The translations under genes were made by a program, and so were the position numbers. Below are positions 37,763 to 46,705 of a DNA stretch of 49,327 nt, piece by piece; position 1 is the first letter of the stretch, and every line of letters begins with the position of its first letter. The notes beneath the pieces were generated by a model. The model saw only the letters and a program-made list of their open reading frames with translations. It made no database searches and was not told where the DNA came from. The stretch is taken from NCBI RefSeq assembly GCF_001421885.1, contig NZ_LMLH01000007.1, positions 83,776-133,102 on the forward strand. Reading direction: 5' to 3'. The DNA comes from Pseudomonas sp. Leaf48. GTDB lineage: Bacteria; Pseudomonadota; Gammaproteobacteria; Pseudomonadales; Pseudomonadaceae.

Positions 37763-38695
37763 CTAGCTGAAGTCTGCTGCTTTGATCCGGTCGACTACCC
37801 GGGATGCCAGGTCATCAGGGCGAAATTTGGCCAGGAAGTCATCGGCACCGACCTTCTTGACCATCGCCTCATTGAAAACACCCGACAACGAAGTGTGCAG
37901 GATGATATGCAGATTCTGCATGCGCGGGTCGTTGCGGATCTCGGCCGTCAGGGTGTACCCATCCATCTCCGGCATCTCGATGTCGGAGATCATCATCAGG
38001 AACTCGTCCCCCGGTTTCTTGCCTTCATCGACCAGCTTGCGCAGGTAATCCAGTGCCTGGCGCCCGTCATTGAGCGCTACGACTTCTACGCCGACCGTTT
38101 GCAGGCATCGCGTGACCTGCTTGCGCGCCACGGACGAGTCGTCGACCGTCAGTACACGCAAGGACAACGCCTTGTGCTGGGTTTCAACATCCACTACGCC
38201 AACCGAAATCACCTCAGAAGTAGGCGCCACCTCCGCCAGCACTTTCTCGACGTCGATGATTTCGACCAACTGGTTGTCGACCCGTGTCACCGCCGTCAGG
38301 TAGTGATCGCGACCGGTGCCCTTGGGTGGCGGATGGATCTCCTCCCAGTTCATGTTGACGATGCGCTCCACCGAGCGCACCAGGAAACCCTGGGTCTTGG
38401 TGTTGTACTCCGTGATGATCACGAAAGGATTGTTCTTGTCCTTCAGAGCACCAGAGCCGGTTGCCATCGCCAGATCAAGGATCGGGATGGTCGCCCCGCG
38501 AATATTTGCCACACCGCACACCACAGGACTGGATTTTGGCATCAACGTCAGTTTGGGGCATTGCAGCACCTCCCGAACCTTGAATACGTTGATTCCATAC
38601 AGCTGCTGACCGTCGAGACGAAACAACAACAGCTCAAGGCGATTCTGCCCCACCAGTTGCGTGCGCTGGTTCACCGAATCCATTACACCAGCCAT
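37763..38695 (-). CDS. cheV: Chemotaxis coupling protein CheV (CheW-receiver fusion)
   Basis: A 310-residue cytosolic adaptor. The CheW-like domain (about 15-165) contains LLLFRLDGQQLYGINVFKVREVL and IRGATIPILDLA. The receiver (about 180-305) has LTVDDSSVARKQ, the Asp in MMISDIEMPEMDG and KF-type Lys in DDFLAKFRPDDL. The start at 38695 follows TAGGAG with 8-bp spacing; the frame continues 17 codons upstream without a ribosome site. It is divergent from flgA across an 83-bp gap and precedes cheR. Confidence 0.94.
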   Translation of the reverse strand: MAGVMDSVNQRTQLVGQNRLELLLFRLDGQQLYGINVFKVREVLQCPKLTLMPKSSPVVCGVANIRGATIPILDLAMATGSGALKDKNNPFVIITEYNTKTQGFLVRSVERIVNMNWEEIHPPPKGTGRDHYLTAVTRVDNQLVEIIDVEKVLAEVAPTSEVISVGVVDVETQHKALSLRVLTVDDSSVARKQVTRCLQTVGVEVVALNDGRQALDYLRKLVDEGKKPGDEFLMMISDIEMPEMDGYTLTAEIRNDPRMQNLHIILHTSLSGVFNEAMVKKVGADDFLAKFRPDDLASRVVDRIKAADFS

Positions 38696-38750
38696 GCCCA
38701 GACTCCTACACCAACGCCAAGTGTTGTTGCGACGCACCTTCATCACTAAA

Positions 38751-38766
38751 CGGCACGGCGCTTGCT
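38751..38766 (+). promoter_or_regulatory. Sigma-54-like promoter close to flgA start
   Basis: CGGCAC-GGCGC-TTGCT has the GG and GC in correct -24/-12 spacing. Transcription would begin near 38777, only about 2 nt before the flgA ATG, so the mRNA would be practically leaderless. The match is good but the geometry is odd. Confidence 0.5.
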
Positions 38767-38778
38767 TTTTTATCTGTC

Positions 38779-39540
38779 ATGAACACAGAACCGACATTTT
38801 TTCGACACCTGACCACGCCCTGCCGCAAATTATTCGGCGTGCTCGCGGCCGTTTGCCTGTTCAACGCTGGCAGCCCTGCCCTTGCTGACGCGGTTACCTT
38901 GCCTGACATGCTTATCGGCGTCACCCAGGGGTTTCTTGAATTCACCGTAGAAGACTATCTGGCTACCAGTCAAACCGAAGGTCGCTACGAGATACAGGTC
39001 AACCAGCTCGATCCGCGACTGCGCATGCCCATGTGTGACAAGGAATTGACAGCGTCACTCGAAAGCCCGGCCAAGCCACTGGGGCGCGTCACGGTCAAGG
39101 TCCGTTGTGAGGGCGCCACCCCCTGGACCGTCTTCGTACCCGCTCAAGTACGCCTGTTCCGCGATGTCGTGACCGTCGCCCGGCCATTGCGCCGCGCAGC
39201 CATCGTCGAGCCTGAAGACGTGATCCTGCGCGAACGCGACATCAGCTCGATCAACCAGGGCTACCTGACTTCCCTGGACCAGGCGATCGGGCAGCGACTG
39301 ACCCGACCAATGGTCGCAGACCAGTTGATTACCCTGGTGCATATCGAACAGGCGGAAGTCATACGCAAGGGCGATCAGGTCGTGATTACCGCCCGCAGTG
39401 GCACGCTCAGTGTGCGAATGCCCGGCGAAGCCCTTTCAAACGGCGGCCTGAGCGAACAGATACGGGTGAAAAACCTGAACTCTCAACGGGTTATCAAGGC
39501 GCAGGTGACCGCGCCCGGGCAGGTGGAGGTATTCATGTAG
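38779..39540 (+). CDS. flgA: Flagellar P-ring assembly chaperone FlgA
   Basis: A 253-residue periplasmic chaperone for FlgI. A Sec signal peptide lies at about residues 1-37 with cleavage after SPALA. The SAF domain region carries VTVARPLRRAAIVEPEDVILRERDI (shown split as RPLRRAAIVEPEDV and LRERDIS) and RKGDQVVITARSGTLSVRMPGEAL. The start is uncertain: no clear ribosome site precedes 38779, and a sigma-54-like element ends 13 bp upstream. flgA is followed by flgM after a 196-bp gap with its own sigma-28 promoter. Confidence 0.93.
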   Translation: MNTEPTFFRHLTTPCRKLFGVLAAVCLFNAGSPALADAVTLPDMLIGVTQGFLEFTVEDYLATSQTEGRYEIQVNQLDPRLRMPMCDKELTASLESPAKPLGRVTVKVRCEGATPWTVFVPAQVRLFRDVVTVARPLRRAAIVEPEDVILRERDISSINQGYLTSLDQAIGQRLTRPMVADQLITLVHIEQAEVIRKGDQVVITARSGTLSVRMPGEALSNGGLSEQIRVKNLNSQRVIKAQVTAPGQVEVFM

Positions 39541-39675
39541 GGAGTTGATTTGGCGATGTTCTGTGCCCATCAAGCGCCTGGATTGCGAAAACATGGCGCT
39601 GGCCCCAGCGGTTCCCTAAACTGTGCCCTATGCACGGCAAGCGTTGACGCGCGCAGACTCATTGATAAATGAGCC

Positions 39676-39702
39676 TAAAGTTTTCCAGGGTATGGCCGAA
39701 AA
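39676..39702 (+). promoter_or_regulatory. Sigma-28 (FliA) promoter of flgM
   Basis: TAAAGTTT-N11-GCCGAAAA matches the FliA consensus TAAAGTTT-N11-GCCGATAA in 15 of 16 positions with exact spacing. It lies about 35 bp upstream of the flgM ATG. Confidence 0.92.
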
Positions 39703-39736
39703 CAGGGCAAGCGTCCAAATTCCCAGAGGTTTTATC

Positions 39737-40063
39737 ATGGTCATCGATTTCAGCCGTTTGAACAGCTCCTCGTCCCCTACGGGCAGTACACGTACCAGCG
39801 CCGCCAGGGAAACTGCCGAAGCCGGCAAATCCGCGCCGCTGGAATCCGCGGCCGAACAGGCCGGTACCGTCAAAAGCGGGGAATCGGTACATTTCAGCGA
39901 AGAGGCTCAGCAGTTGCAGAAGGTCACTGACAAGCTGCGCGATCAGCCTGCCGTCGACAAAGCCCGCGTGGCCGAGTTGAAAGCAGCGATTGCCGATGGC
40001 AGCTATAAAGTCGACAGCAACCGCGTAGCCAGCAAACTGCTCAACTTCGAAGCCCAGCGCTAG
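39737..40063 (+). CDS. flgM: Anti-sigma-28 factor FlgM
   Basis: A 108-residue protein that binds FliA and is exported once the hook is complete. The N-terminus [12 protein letters not shown] and disordered Ser/Thr/Ala-rich first half are typical. The C-terminal half (about 50-105) is the sigma-binding part: [34 protein letters not shown] and ASKLLNFE. The start at 39737 is set by the promoter position and family N-terminus; a longer frame from 39623 would include the promoter. FliA drives its own inhibitor here. Confidence 0.95.
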   Translation: MVIDFSRLNSSSSPTGSTRTSAARETAEAGKSAPLESAAEQAGTVKSGESVHFSEEAQQLQKVTDKLRDQPAVDKARVAELKAAIADGSYKVDSNRVASKLLNFEAQR

Positions 40064-40111
40064 GCCCCGGCCGGCGCCAGGCTTTTGGACGCTTAAAACC
40101 CAAGGCCCGCC

Positions 40112-40579
40112 ATGCACGACACTCATTTACTGCAACTGATTACCGACGACTTTGCACCGACGCAACATCTGCTGGAGTTGCTGCAGACCGAATCGCTTGC
40201 CTTGCATGGCCGCGACATGCCATTGCTCGAGGACATTCTGGCGCAGAAACAGGCCCTGATCGTCTTGCTTGAACAGCATGGCCGCAAGCGCAGTGAAATA
40301 CTCTCCAGCCTCAATCTGCCGACCAGCCGCCAGGGTCTGGAGCAGTTGGCCAGCCAATCAAGCATTGGCGAACAGTTGCTGGCGCAAAGTGACGCGCTGA
40401 CCGATCTACTCGCGCAATGCCAGGCCATCAACGCCAACAACGGCAAGTCGATCCTGACCCAGCAAATGGCCACGGCCACCCAGTTGAAAATCCTCAATGG
40501 CGGTGAAACCCCGGCGCTTTACGACGCCAGCGGCACTTTCTCCAAGCTTGCCAAGCCTCGCGCACTCAGTCAGGCCTAG
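40112..40579 (+). CDS. flgN: Flagellar export chaperone FlgN
   Basis: A 155-residue all-helical cytosolic chaperone for the hook-filament junction proteins FlgK and FlgL. The sequence is Leu/Gln-rich with heptad-like spacing (LLELLQTESLALHGRDMPLL, then LAQKQALIVLLEQHGRKR). It lies 48 bp after flgM in the same orientation, the usual flgMN unit. The FlgK and FlgL genes themselves are not in the window. Confidence 0.92.
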   Translation: MHDTHLLQLITDDFAPTQHLLELLQTESLALHGRDMPLLEDILAQKQALIVLLEQHGRKRSEILSSLNLPTSRQGLEQLASQSSIGEQLLAQSDALTDLLAQCQAINANNGKSILTQQMATATQLKILNGGETPALYDASGTFSKLAKPRALSQA

Positions 40580-40669
40580 CTCCACGTTGAGCCCGCTCTA
40601 TCACTACGCGCAACATACTGGCAAAATGATAGCCAGCCGTAGTCAAATTTGCCTGGAGATTGATTAGCC

Positions 40670-41416
40670 GTGTCAAATGCCCTAAATGTGGATGATTCCC
40701 CGCAGCCACCCAAGGTGCTCTCCACGCCTCTGGAAATCTCCAGCAACCTGCGCCAGTTACTTGAAAGCCACGACCCCCTGATCATCACCTTTCATGAACG
40801 CAGCCAGCGCTTCCAGAGCTATCTGGTTGATCTGGACCGTGAAGGCGGCATGATTGCGCTGGACGAAATGGTCCCTCGCGATGGCGAACGTTACTTGCTC
40901 GCCGGCGAGCCGTTCAAGGTCGAAGGCTTCCACGAAGGCGTGCGCATTGCCTGGGAAAGCAATGGCCGGTTGAGCATCGATGAGTCCGCTGGCGGTCGCT
41001 GCTATCGCGGCACCCTGCCGGATGAAGTGGTCTACCATCAGCGTCGCAATGCGTTCCGGGCGGCGTTGAAGCTGGCGCAACTGGTAGACGTAAACCTGGA
41101 CGGCGAGAAGCTCAAGACAGCCTATCCCGGCAAGCTGCTGGATATCTCCGCGACTGGCTGCAAGCTGCGCTTCGAAGGCGACATTACTGGCAGCCTGCAA
41201 CTGGGTCAGGTTTATGACCGATTCAACGCCGAGTTGCCCTTTGGCAAAATGACGGCACCGGTCGAGTTGCGTTACCTGCACTTCGAAGAAAAGATCTCCA
41301 CCACCTTCGCCGGCATTCGTTTCCACAACATGAGCGGGCTGGTGCAGCGTCAGGTCGAGCGGTTCGTCTACCAGCTGCAACGCGAAGCGCGCCGCTTCGA
41401 CAAAGACGACATCTGA
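40670..41416 (+). CDS. flgZ: Flagellar brake protein, PilZ domain (YcgR/FlgZ)
   Basis: A 248-residue cytosolic c-di-GMP receptor that slows swimming. A YcgR N-terminal domain (about 20-120) is followed by a PilZ domain (about 125-235) with the c-di-GMP motifs RNAFR (RxxxR) in [13 protein letters not shown] and [11 protein letters not shown] (D/NxSxxG). A GTG start at 40670 is used; CTGGAG lies 11 bp upstream. It stands directly after flgMN as in other pseudomonads, where it is called flgZ. It ends at a bidirectional terminator. Confidence 0.93.
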   Translation: MSNALNVDDSPQPPKVLSTPLEISSNLRQLLESHDPLIITFHERSQRFQSYLVDLDREGGMIALDEMVPRDGERYLLAGEPFKVEGFHEGVRIAWESNGRLSIDESAGGRCYRGTLPDEVVYHQRRNAFRAALKLAQLVDVNLDGEKLKTAYPGKLLDISATGCKLRFEGDITGSLQLGQVYDRFNAELPFGKMTAPVELRYLHFEEKISTTFAGIRFHNMSGLVQRQVERFVYQLQREARRFDKDDI

Positions 41417-41430
41417 TTCAACGCTTCATG

Positions 41431-41468
41431 AAAAACGGGCAGTCCCTGGCGGTGACTGCCCGTTTTTT
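41431..41468. terminator. Bidirectional terminator between flgZ and the MFS gene
   Basis: AAAAACGGGCAGTC-CCTGGCGGT-GACTGCCCGTTTTTT has a 9-10-bp GC stem with A/T runs on both sides and serves convergent genes. Confidence 0.92.
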
Positions 41469-41479
41469 ATGCGTCGCGA

Positions 41480-42874
41480 TTACGGCCTGGCCTCGGTGAA
41501 GCTTTGCTCACGCCCCGAGTCCGGGTCTTCTGGCGGTGGGTCCGATTCCGGCTTTGTTTCGGTTTCGGTTTCGGTTTCGGTTTCGGTTTCAGCGTCCGGC
41601 TCCGAACTCACCGGATTGCACATCTGATCCTGCACCACCTGTTCATCGACCCGCGGATCAAGCGCCGCCACCAGAGGCGAACTCGACATGCTGTCCGGCA
41701 TGGCCACGTGATGCAGCGGCGCGTCGTCCACCTGGTGCAGGTTGGTCACCGCTTTCGGACGGATCCGCCATACCAGTATCAAGGCAAAGAAACTGAAGAA
41801 CGCATACAGCATCTGGCTGCCGAACAGCTTCATCAGCACGCCGGCCACCAATGGCCCGATACTGGCGCCGACACCATAGGTCACCAGCAGCATCGCCGTC
41901 AGTGACACGCGGCGATCGCCTTCGACGTGGTCGTTGGAAAACGCCACTGCCAACGGGTACAGGCAGAACTGCACCAGCGAACAGAGGAAGCCGGCAATGA
42001 ACAGTACCTCAAGCGGCACCTGCGGCATGATCGCCAGGGGCAATGCAGCCAGCGCCAGGCTGAAGGCAAAACTGCGGATCAACAGCGCCCGGTCGTAACG
42101 ATCGGACAACCAGCCCAACGGCCACTGCACCAGCAAGCCGGCAAAAATACAGCTACCCATGAACAGACCGACCTGCTCCGTGGACAGCCCTTGCTGCGAG
42201 GCATACAACGGTGCCAGACCGTAGAACGAACCGACGATCAGACCCGCCCCCAGCACTGTACTCAACGACTGCGGCACACGCTTGATAAAGAACCGCGGCT
42301 CCATCGGCGCCGGGTGCAACGGGGCCGGGTGAATCCGCCGGGTCAGGGCCACCGGCACCAGGCACAGGGCAAAGCACAGCGCGACCAGCATCAGCAGCTC
42401 CAGGCCCAGGCTCGGATGCATGACCAGAATCAGTTGACCCAGAACCAGGCCCAGGTACGACGCGATCATATAACCACTAAACACCAGGCCGCGTTGCTTG
42501 GCATCGGCCTGTTCGTTCAGCCAGCTCTCAATGACCATGTACTGACACATCATGCCCAGGCCGACGATCACCCGCAGGAACAGCCAGGCGGGCAGCCAGT
42601 CGATCAGGCCATGACCAAGCACCGCCGCACCGACGATCCCGGCACAGGCCGAATAGGCACGAATATGCCCGACCCGGGCAATCAGGCGGTGGCCGATCTT
42701 GCCGCCCAGCACCAGGCCGAAATAATTGGCGGCCATCAACGCACCGACCCACAGGCTGTCGACATTGTCTGCGGCCAGGCGCAGGCCCAGGTAAGTACTC
42801 AGCAGGCCCGAGCCGATCAACATCATCAGCGAGGCGAAATAAAGGCCTCGAAAGGACTTCCAGATTTGGCGCAA
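41480..42874 (-). CDS. MFS transporter with acidic Glu-Thr repeat tail
   Basis: A 464-residue inner-membrane transporter of the major facilitator superfamily (YcaD-type appearance). About 12 hydrophobic helices occupy residues 10-390. The loop 2-3 motif region reads GGKIGHRLIARVGH and the central loop carries PLGWLSDRYDRALL. A soluble acidic tail of about 60 residues follows, containing six Glu-Thr units encoded by the hexamer repeat at 41556-41590. Substrate is unknown. It lies downstream of the GS-like gene on the same strand with a 62-bp gap, so a link to amine or amino-acid transport is possible but unproven. Confidence 0.88.
   Translation of the reverse strand: MRQIWKSFRGLYFASLMMLIGSGLLSTYLGLRLAADNVDSLWVGALMAANYFGLVLGGKIGHRLIARVGHIRAYSACAGIVGAAVLGHGLIDWLPAWLFLRVIVGLGMMCQYMVIESWLNEQADAKQRGLVFSGYMIASYLGLVLGQLILVMHPSLGLELLMLVALCFALCLVPVALTRRIHPAPLHPAPMEPRFFIKRVPQSLSTVLGAGLIVGSFYGLAPLYASQQGLSTEQVGLFMGSCIFAGLLVQWPLGWLSDRYDRALLIRSFAFSLALAALPLAIMPQVPLEVLFIAGFLCSLVQFCLYPLAVAFSNDHVEGDRRVSLTAMLLVTYGVGASIGPLVAGVLMKLFGSQMLYAFFSFFALILVWRIRPKAVTNLHQVDDAPLHHVAMPDSMSSSPLVAALDPRVDEQVVQDQMCNPVSSEPDAETETETETETETKPESDPPPEDPDSGREQSFTEARP
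41556..41590. repeat. Hexanucleotide microsatellite in the MFS gene
   Basis: Five complete GGTTTC units plus a partial one in tandem. On the coding (minus) strand each unit is GAAACC, encoding Glu-Thr. Because the unit is two codons long, changes in copy number keep the frame. Confidence 0.92.
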
Positions 42875-42936
42875 CGAGCGACTCCTTGCAGTGAAGTTCG
42901 GGCTACCGCTAAACGATAGCCCATGTCGACAGATCG

Positions 42937-44280
42937 TCAGGCCTGGGCCGCTAAAACACGCCGCTCCCAGGGAGTAATTTCATCGAGGAAACTGGACAGT
43001 TCCATAGTCTTCGAGGCGATGTAGCCTTCGATGAACTCCGTGCCGAGCAGTTCCTTGGCCAACTGGCTACCTTTCAGACGCTCAAGCGCCGCATGTAAGG
43101 TACAGGGTAATGAAAGATTATCCGGTACCTCGAATTCACCCTGGCTGGCCTCGCTCGGCTCCAACTGGTTCTCGATACCATGCAACCCCGCCGCCAGGCT
43201 CGCGGCAATGGCCAGGTACGGATTGGCATCAGCCCCAGGCAAGCGGTTCTCGACCCGACGCGCGACAGGCGCACTGGCCGGGATACGCAAACCGGCCGCC
43301 CGGTTATCGTGGGACCAGCAGGCATTGTTCGGTGAAGCGTAGGGATGGCACAAGCGCTGATAGGAGTTTACGTTGGGTGCAAACAACGCGGTGAAATCCG
43401 CCATGCAGGCCTGCTGACCGGCGATGAAATGGCGGAAAGTCGCGGTCTCCAGCCCGGCGTCGTCACTGAATACATTACGTGTGCTGGCGATTTCGACGAT
43501 GCTCTGGTGAATGTGCATCGAGCTGCCCGGCGTATGTGCCAGCGGCTTGGCCATGCAAACCGCCGTCAGGCCATGCTTGAGCGCGACTTCCTTGAGCAGG
43601 TGCTTGAACAGGAAGGTTTGGTCGGCCAGCAGCAACGGATCGCCATGCAACAGATTGATCTCGAACTGGCTGACCCCCATCTCATGCATGCAGGTATCGC
43701 GAGGTAACCCAAGGGCTGCCATGGACTCGTAGACTTCGTTGAAGAACGGCCGCAAGCCGTTATTGGAACTGACGCTGAATGCCGACTGCCCGTCCTCGCG
43801 ACGACCGTCCAGGCCCAACGGCGGCTGGAACGCCTGATTCGGATCGGGATTGGGCGCGAACACGAAGAACTCTACTTCGGTGGCCACCACCGGTGCCAGA
43901 CCACGGGCCGTATAGCGCGCGATCACCGCTTTGAGCAGGCTGCGGGTGGAAAGACCGGAGCCAGAACCGTCCAACTCATCTGCATCACAGATAGCCAGGG
44001 CTCTTGCCGGCTTGCTCCAGGGCAAGCGGTGGATTTGCGCCGGGTCCGCAACCAGCGCCAGGTCGCCATCATCGCTGCCGTAAAAACGTGCCGGTGGATA
44101 CCCGCCCATCATGCATTGCAGCAGCACACCACGCGCCAACTGCAACCTGCGCCCCGCCAGAAATCCCTCTGCGGTCATGACCTTGCCCCGCGGTACGCCA
44201 TTGAGATCCGGCGTGACACATTCAATCTCATCAATGCCCGTCAATCGCTGCGCGAGTGAATTCAGGCCAACGGTCGTCAT
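42937..44280 (-). CDS. Glutamine-synthetase-like gamma-glutamylpolyamine synthetase
   Basis: A 447-residue cytosolic ligase of the glutamine synthetase fold, closest in appearance to PuuA/PauA enzymes that join glutamate to putrescine or other amines using ATP. Metal-binding glutamates occur in VVATEVEFFVF and HEMGVSQFEINLLH. The nucleotide/glutamate site is HTPGSSMHIHQSI, NVNSYQRLCHPYASPNNACWS and the Arg motif RRVENRLPGADANPYLA. The adenylylation loop of GlnA is absent. The same gene neighbours flgZ in P. aeruginosa (PA3356, pauA group). No other pau/puu genes are adjacent. Confidence 0.87.
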   Translation of the reverse strand: MTTVGLNSLAQRLTGIDEIECVTPDLNGVPRGKVMTAEGFLAGRRLQLARGVLLQCMMGGYPPARFYGSDDGDLALVADPAQIHRLPWSKPARALAICDADELDGSGSGLSTRSLLKAVIARYTARGLAPVVATEVEFFVFAPNPDPNQAFQPPLGLDGRREDGQSAFSVSSNNGLRPFFNEVYESMAALGLPRDTCMHEMGVSQFEINLLHGDPLLLADQTFLFKHLLKEVALKHGLTAVCMAKPLAHTPGSSMHIHQSIVEIASTRNVFSDDAGLETATFRHFIAGQQACMADFTALFAPNVNSYQRLCHPYASPNNACWSHDNRAAGLRIPASAPVARRVENRLPGADANPYLAIAASLAAGLHGIENQLEPSEASQGEFEVPDNLSLPCTLHAALERLKGSQLAKELLGTEFIEGYIASKTMELSSFLDEITPWERRVLAAQA

Positions 44281-44365
44281 GACGCTATCCTTGTTATTGT
44301 GCGAGCCGCGAACGGCGACCGTACAAAATAGGCTCCACGTGTTCGGAATATCAAGCAGCGCTAAA

Positions 44366-44403
44366 CAAAAAAAACAACTTACCGCAGCTGCCGCAGGCTG
44401 CTT
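44366..44403 (-). terminator. Terminator after the soluble histidine kinase gene
   Basis: Minus-strand AGCAGCCTGCGGCAGCTGCGG can fold into a short GC stem (GCAGC-CTGCG-GCAGCTGC region) followed by TTGTTTTTTTT. It lies about 10 bp after the kinase stop codon. Confidence 0.65.
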
Positions 44404-44411
44404 CTACAGGG

Positions 44412-45104
44412 TCAGGGCAGGTAGAGTCTGAACACACCGCCGCCCAAAGGGCCGCCATTGTTGATTTCAGTGCGCCCGGCGACGCCATTGCGCTGATGCA
44501 ATGCGGCAATTCGCCCGGCAAAGTACAGACCCAACCCGGTACTGCCGCTGCTTTGATTGATGCCCTGCACATAATCGGCCTGATGCTCGATCATCTGCGC
44601 CGGATACCCTTCGCCATCGTCGTTGACGGTCAGCACCAGTTGCCCGGCCTCGTCGCTGACACTGATCAAGATGGCGTGACGTGCATAACGAACGGCGTTG
44701 TTAATGCAGTTGGCCAGCACTGACGCGACCAGTTCGCGGTCGAAGAAACCCAACGGACTCAAGGGGTCCACGTCATAACTGACGACGATCGCGCGGCTGG
44801 CGAACACGTCATGGTGGCCGGCCAGTTGCGCCTCGATGAAATCGTCCAGCTCATGGTAGGCCGGTTGCAATGGCAGTTGGTTGACACCGAGTTTGTACAG
44901 CCCCAATAGCTGCACCAGCATGTCGTTGAGGTGGGCGAACTCGAAGTCGATAACGCCCTGCTCCGGCGCCTTCCGTACAGGCTCGGGCAAGCGCGACAGC
45001 CATTGGCTATGGGCCTGCATCAGCATGGCCAGCGAGTTTTTCATGTCGTGGACGGTCGACGCGATCACCGTGGAGAAATCGAGGGATTGCTGTTCGTCGT
45101 TCAT
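44412..45104 (-). CDS. Soluble sensor histidine kinase
   Basis: A 230-residue kinase with no membrane segment and no obvious sensor domain. The phosphoacceptor is in STVHDMKNSLAML near residue 18, the HDxKN variant of the HisKA H-box. The ATPase has N box LANCINNAVRYAR, G1 DDGEGYP and G2 SGSTGLGLYFAGRI. Input must therefore come from a partner. It overlaps the upstream receiver-TPR gene by 4 bp (ATGA), so the two are coupled and probably form a signalling pair. Confidence 0.85.
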   Translation of the reverse strand: MNDEQQSLDFSTVIASTVHDMKNSLAMLMQAHSQWLSRLPEPVRKAPEQGVIDFEFAHLNDMLVQLLGLYKLGVNQLPLQPAYHELDDFIEAQLAGHHDVFASRAIVVSYDVDPLSPLGFFDRELVASVLANCINNAVRYARHAILISVSDEAGQLVLTVNDDGEGYPAQMIEHQADYVQGINQSSGSTGLGLYFAGRIAALHQRNGVAGRTEINNGGPLGGGVFRLYLP

Positions 45105-46705
45105 GCGCCAAACGCCTTGCTCTTAAGCTTCTCGTAGCGCGCGTATCGCGCGTCGGTGTCGGGCATCAGGCCAACCATTTTCAGGCACTTGCGGCACTCT
45201 TCCATCTCCGCCGAGGCCACGCGGGTATCGGCGCCATGCAACAGTGACTGGGCCATATTCAGAGCGATACTGATGTTCTTCGGTTGCAGCGCCAGGGCTT
45301 TGCGGAACACCTGCCGAGCCTCGACCAGGTTACCAGTCTTGTACACGCGCACACCCTGACGGTTGAGCTCGGCGGCATCGTTTCCGGAGTTGAGAATAGT
45401 CGGATCATCGGTCTGCTTGGCGATGTCCTTCATGACCGCAGGGTCGTCGCCGTAGATTTCCACGCAGTTTTTCAGCATTGCGGTACCGGCCTCGGTCTGC
45501 CCGAGCATTTTCAACTGTTTGGCTACCAACAGCGCTGCCTCGGCGCTCATGAACTGTTCCATGCCATCGAGGCGCAGCAACGCCTGCTCGGTGAGCTTGT
45601 CAGCGGTCTCCGCGTCGTTGAGCAATAGACTGGTAGCCTTCATCAAGCGCGCACGAATTTGCAGGCCCGGGTCGCTGGGGTTTTCTTTGACTACGGCACT
45701 CAGGGTTGTATTGATTTCCAGGCGGGTGCGGGTATCCAGGCCCCTTTCGCTGCCTTTACTGATCAAGGCGTGGGCCAGGCCAAGGTTGCTCTCGGCATCC
45801 TTGAAGCGTGATTGCGCGCCTTGGGTCACGGCCTGGCGATAGGCTCGGGAGGCCGTATCGAAATCCTCGTTGGCCATCGCCAATTTACCCAGCAACGCCT
45901 GACGGCGCACCGCCAGCGGCGACAGCCGAATCGCTTCCTCCAGCACTTGCTGAGCAGCTCTGGTGTCCCCTTCGGCGACCAACACGTCAGCCATACCGTC
46001 GTAAAGCGCCGGCATCATCGGAAATACTTTCAGGCCTTTCTCATAAGTGCTCTTGGCCTGCGAGACGTGCCCGCGCTTGAATTGCAGTTGGCCCAACCCG
46101 GCATAGGCCCAAGGCAACGGCCGATCGGCAATGATGCTGTCGTAAAGACGCTGCAGCGCCTCGTGCTGATTCAAATCACGCAGGGCATCGGCGCGATAGC
46201 GCAGGCACAACGGCGAGTAGCGGATGTCCTGCTTGCACAGGGCAATGCAAGCGTTGAGCACTTCCATCGGCTTGCCGCGATCCAGCGCCTGCAGGATCGG
46301 CTTGAGCAGGGTCTTGCGCTGCTCCAGGCGTTCCAGGCGCTGGGCCAGGCTGGAGCGCGTGAAGGGCTTGGTCAGATACGCATCCGGTTCATGCTCCAGG
46401 GCGCTGAGTACCATGGCCTGGCTGGTCTCGGCGGTCACCATCACGAACACAGCTTCATGGCTGATCAGCTTCTCGACCATCAGGTCTTCAAGCACCTGCT
46501 GACCGTTCTTCTTGCCATCGCCGAGATGGAAATCCTGCAGGATGAAATCGTATGGCTTCTGCGAACACATCCGCAGCGCTTGCTCACCGGTGTCGGCCGT
46601 GTCCACGTCCTTGACGCCCAGCTCCCGCAACATCGACCGGATGGAACTGCGGAAGTCGGAGAAATCATCGACGATCAGAAAACGCTTTTGGTGATACGAC
46701 AGCAT
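45101..46705 (-). CDS. Receiver-domain protein with TPR repeats
   Basis: A 534-residue cytosolic protein. The receiver (residues 5-125) has FLIVDDFSDFRSSIRSML, phospho-acceptor Asp in DFILQDFHLGDGKKNG and Lys in DAYLTKPFTR. No DNA-binding domain follows. Instead tetratricopeptide repeats run from about 135 to 510, for example PWAYAGLGQLQFKRGHVSQA and AELNRQGVRVYKTGNLVEA, so the output is likely a protein-protein contact. Start at 46705 leaves a 750-bp gap upstream. It is the first gene of the pair with the soluble kinase. Family members are known in proteobacteria but the role is unclear. Confidence 0.88.
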   Translation of the reverse strand: MLSYHQKRFLIVDDFSDFRSSIRSMLRELGVKDVDTADTGEQALRMCSQKPYDFILQDFHLGDGKKNGQQVLEDLMVEKLISHEAVFVMVTAETSQAMVLSALEHEPDAYLTKPFTRSSLAQRLERLEQRKTLLKPILQALDRGKPMEVLNACIALCKQDIRYSPLCLRYRADALRDLNQHEALQRLYDSIIADRPLPWAYAGLGQLQFKRGHVSQAKSTYEKGLKVFPMMPALYDGMADVLVAEGDTRAAQQVLEEAIRLSPLAVRRQALLGKLAMANEDFDTASRAYRQAVTQGAQSRFKDAESNLGLAHALISKGSERGLDTRTRLEINTTLSAVVKENPSDPGLQIRARLMKATSLLLNDAETADKLTEQALLRLDGMEQFMSAEAALLVAKQLKMLGQTEAGTAMLKNCVEIYGDDPAVMKDIAKQTDDPTILNSGNDAAELNRQGVRVYKTGNLVEARQVFRKALALQPKNISIALNMAQSLLHGADTRVASAEMEECRKCLKMVGLMPDTDARYARYEKLKSKAFGA

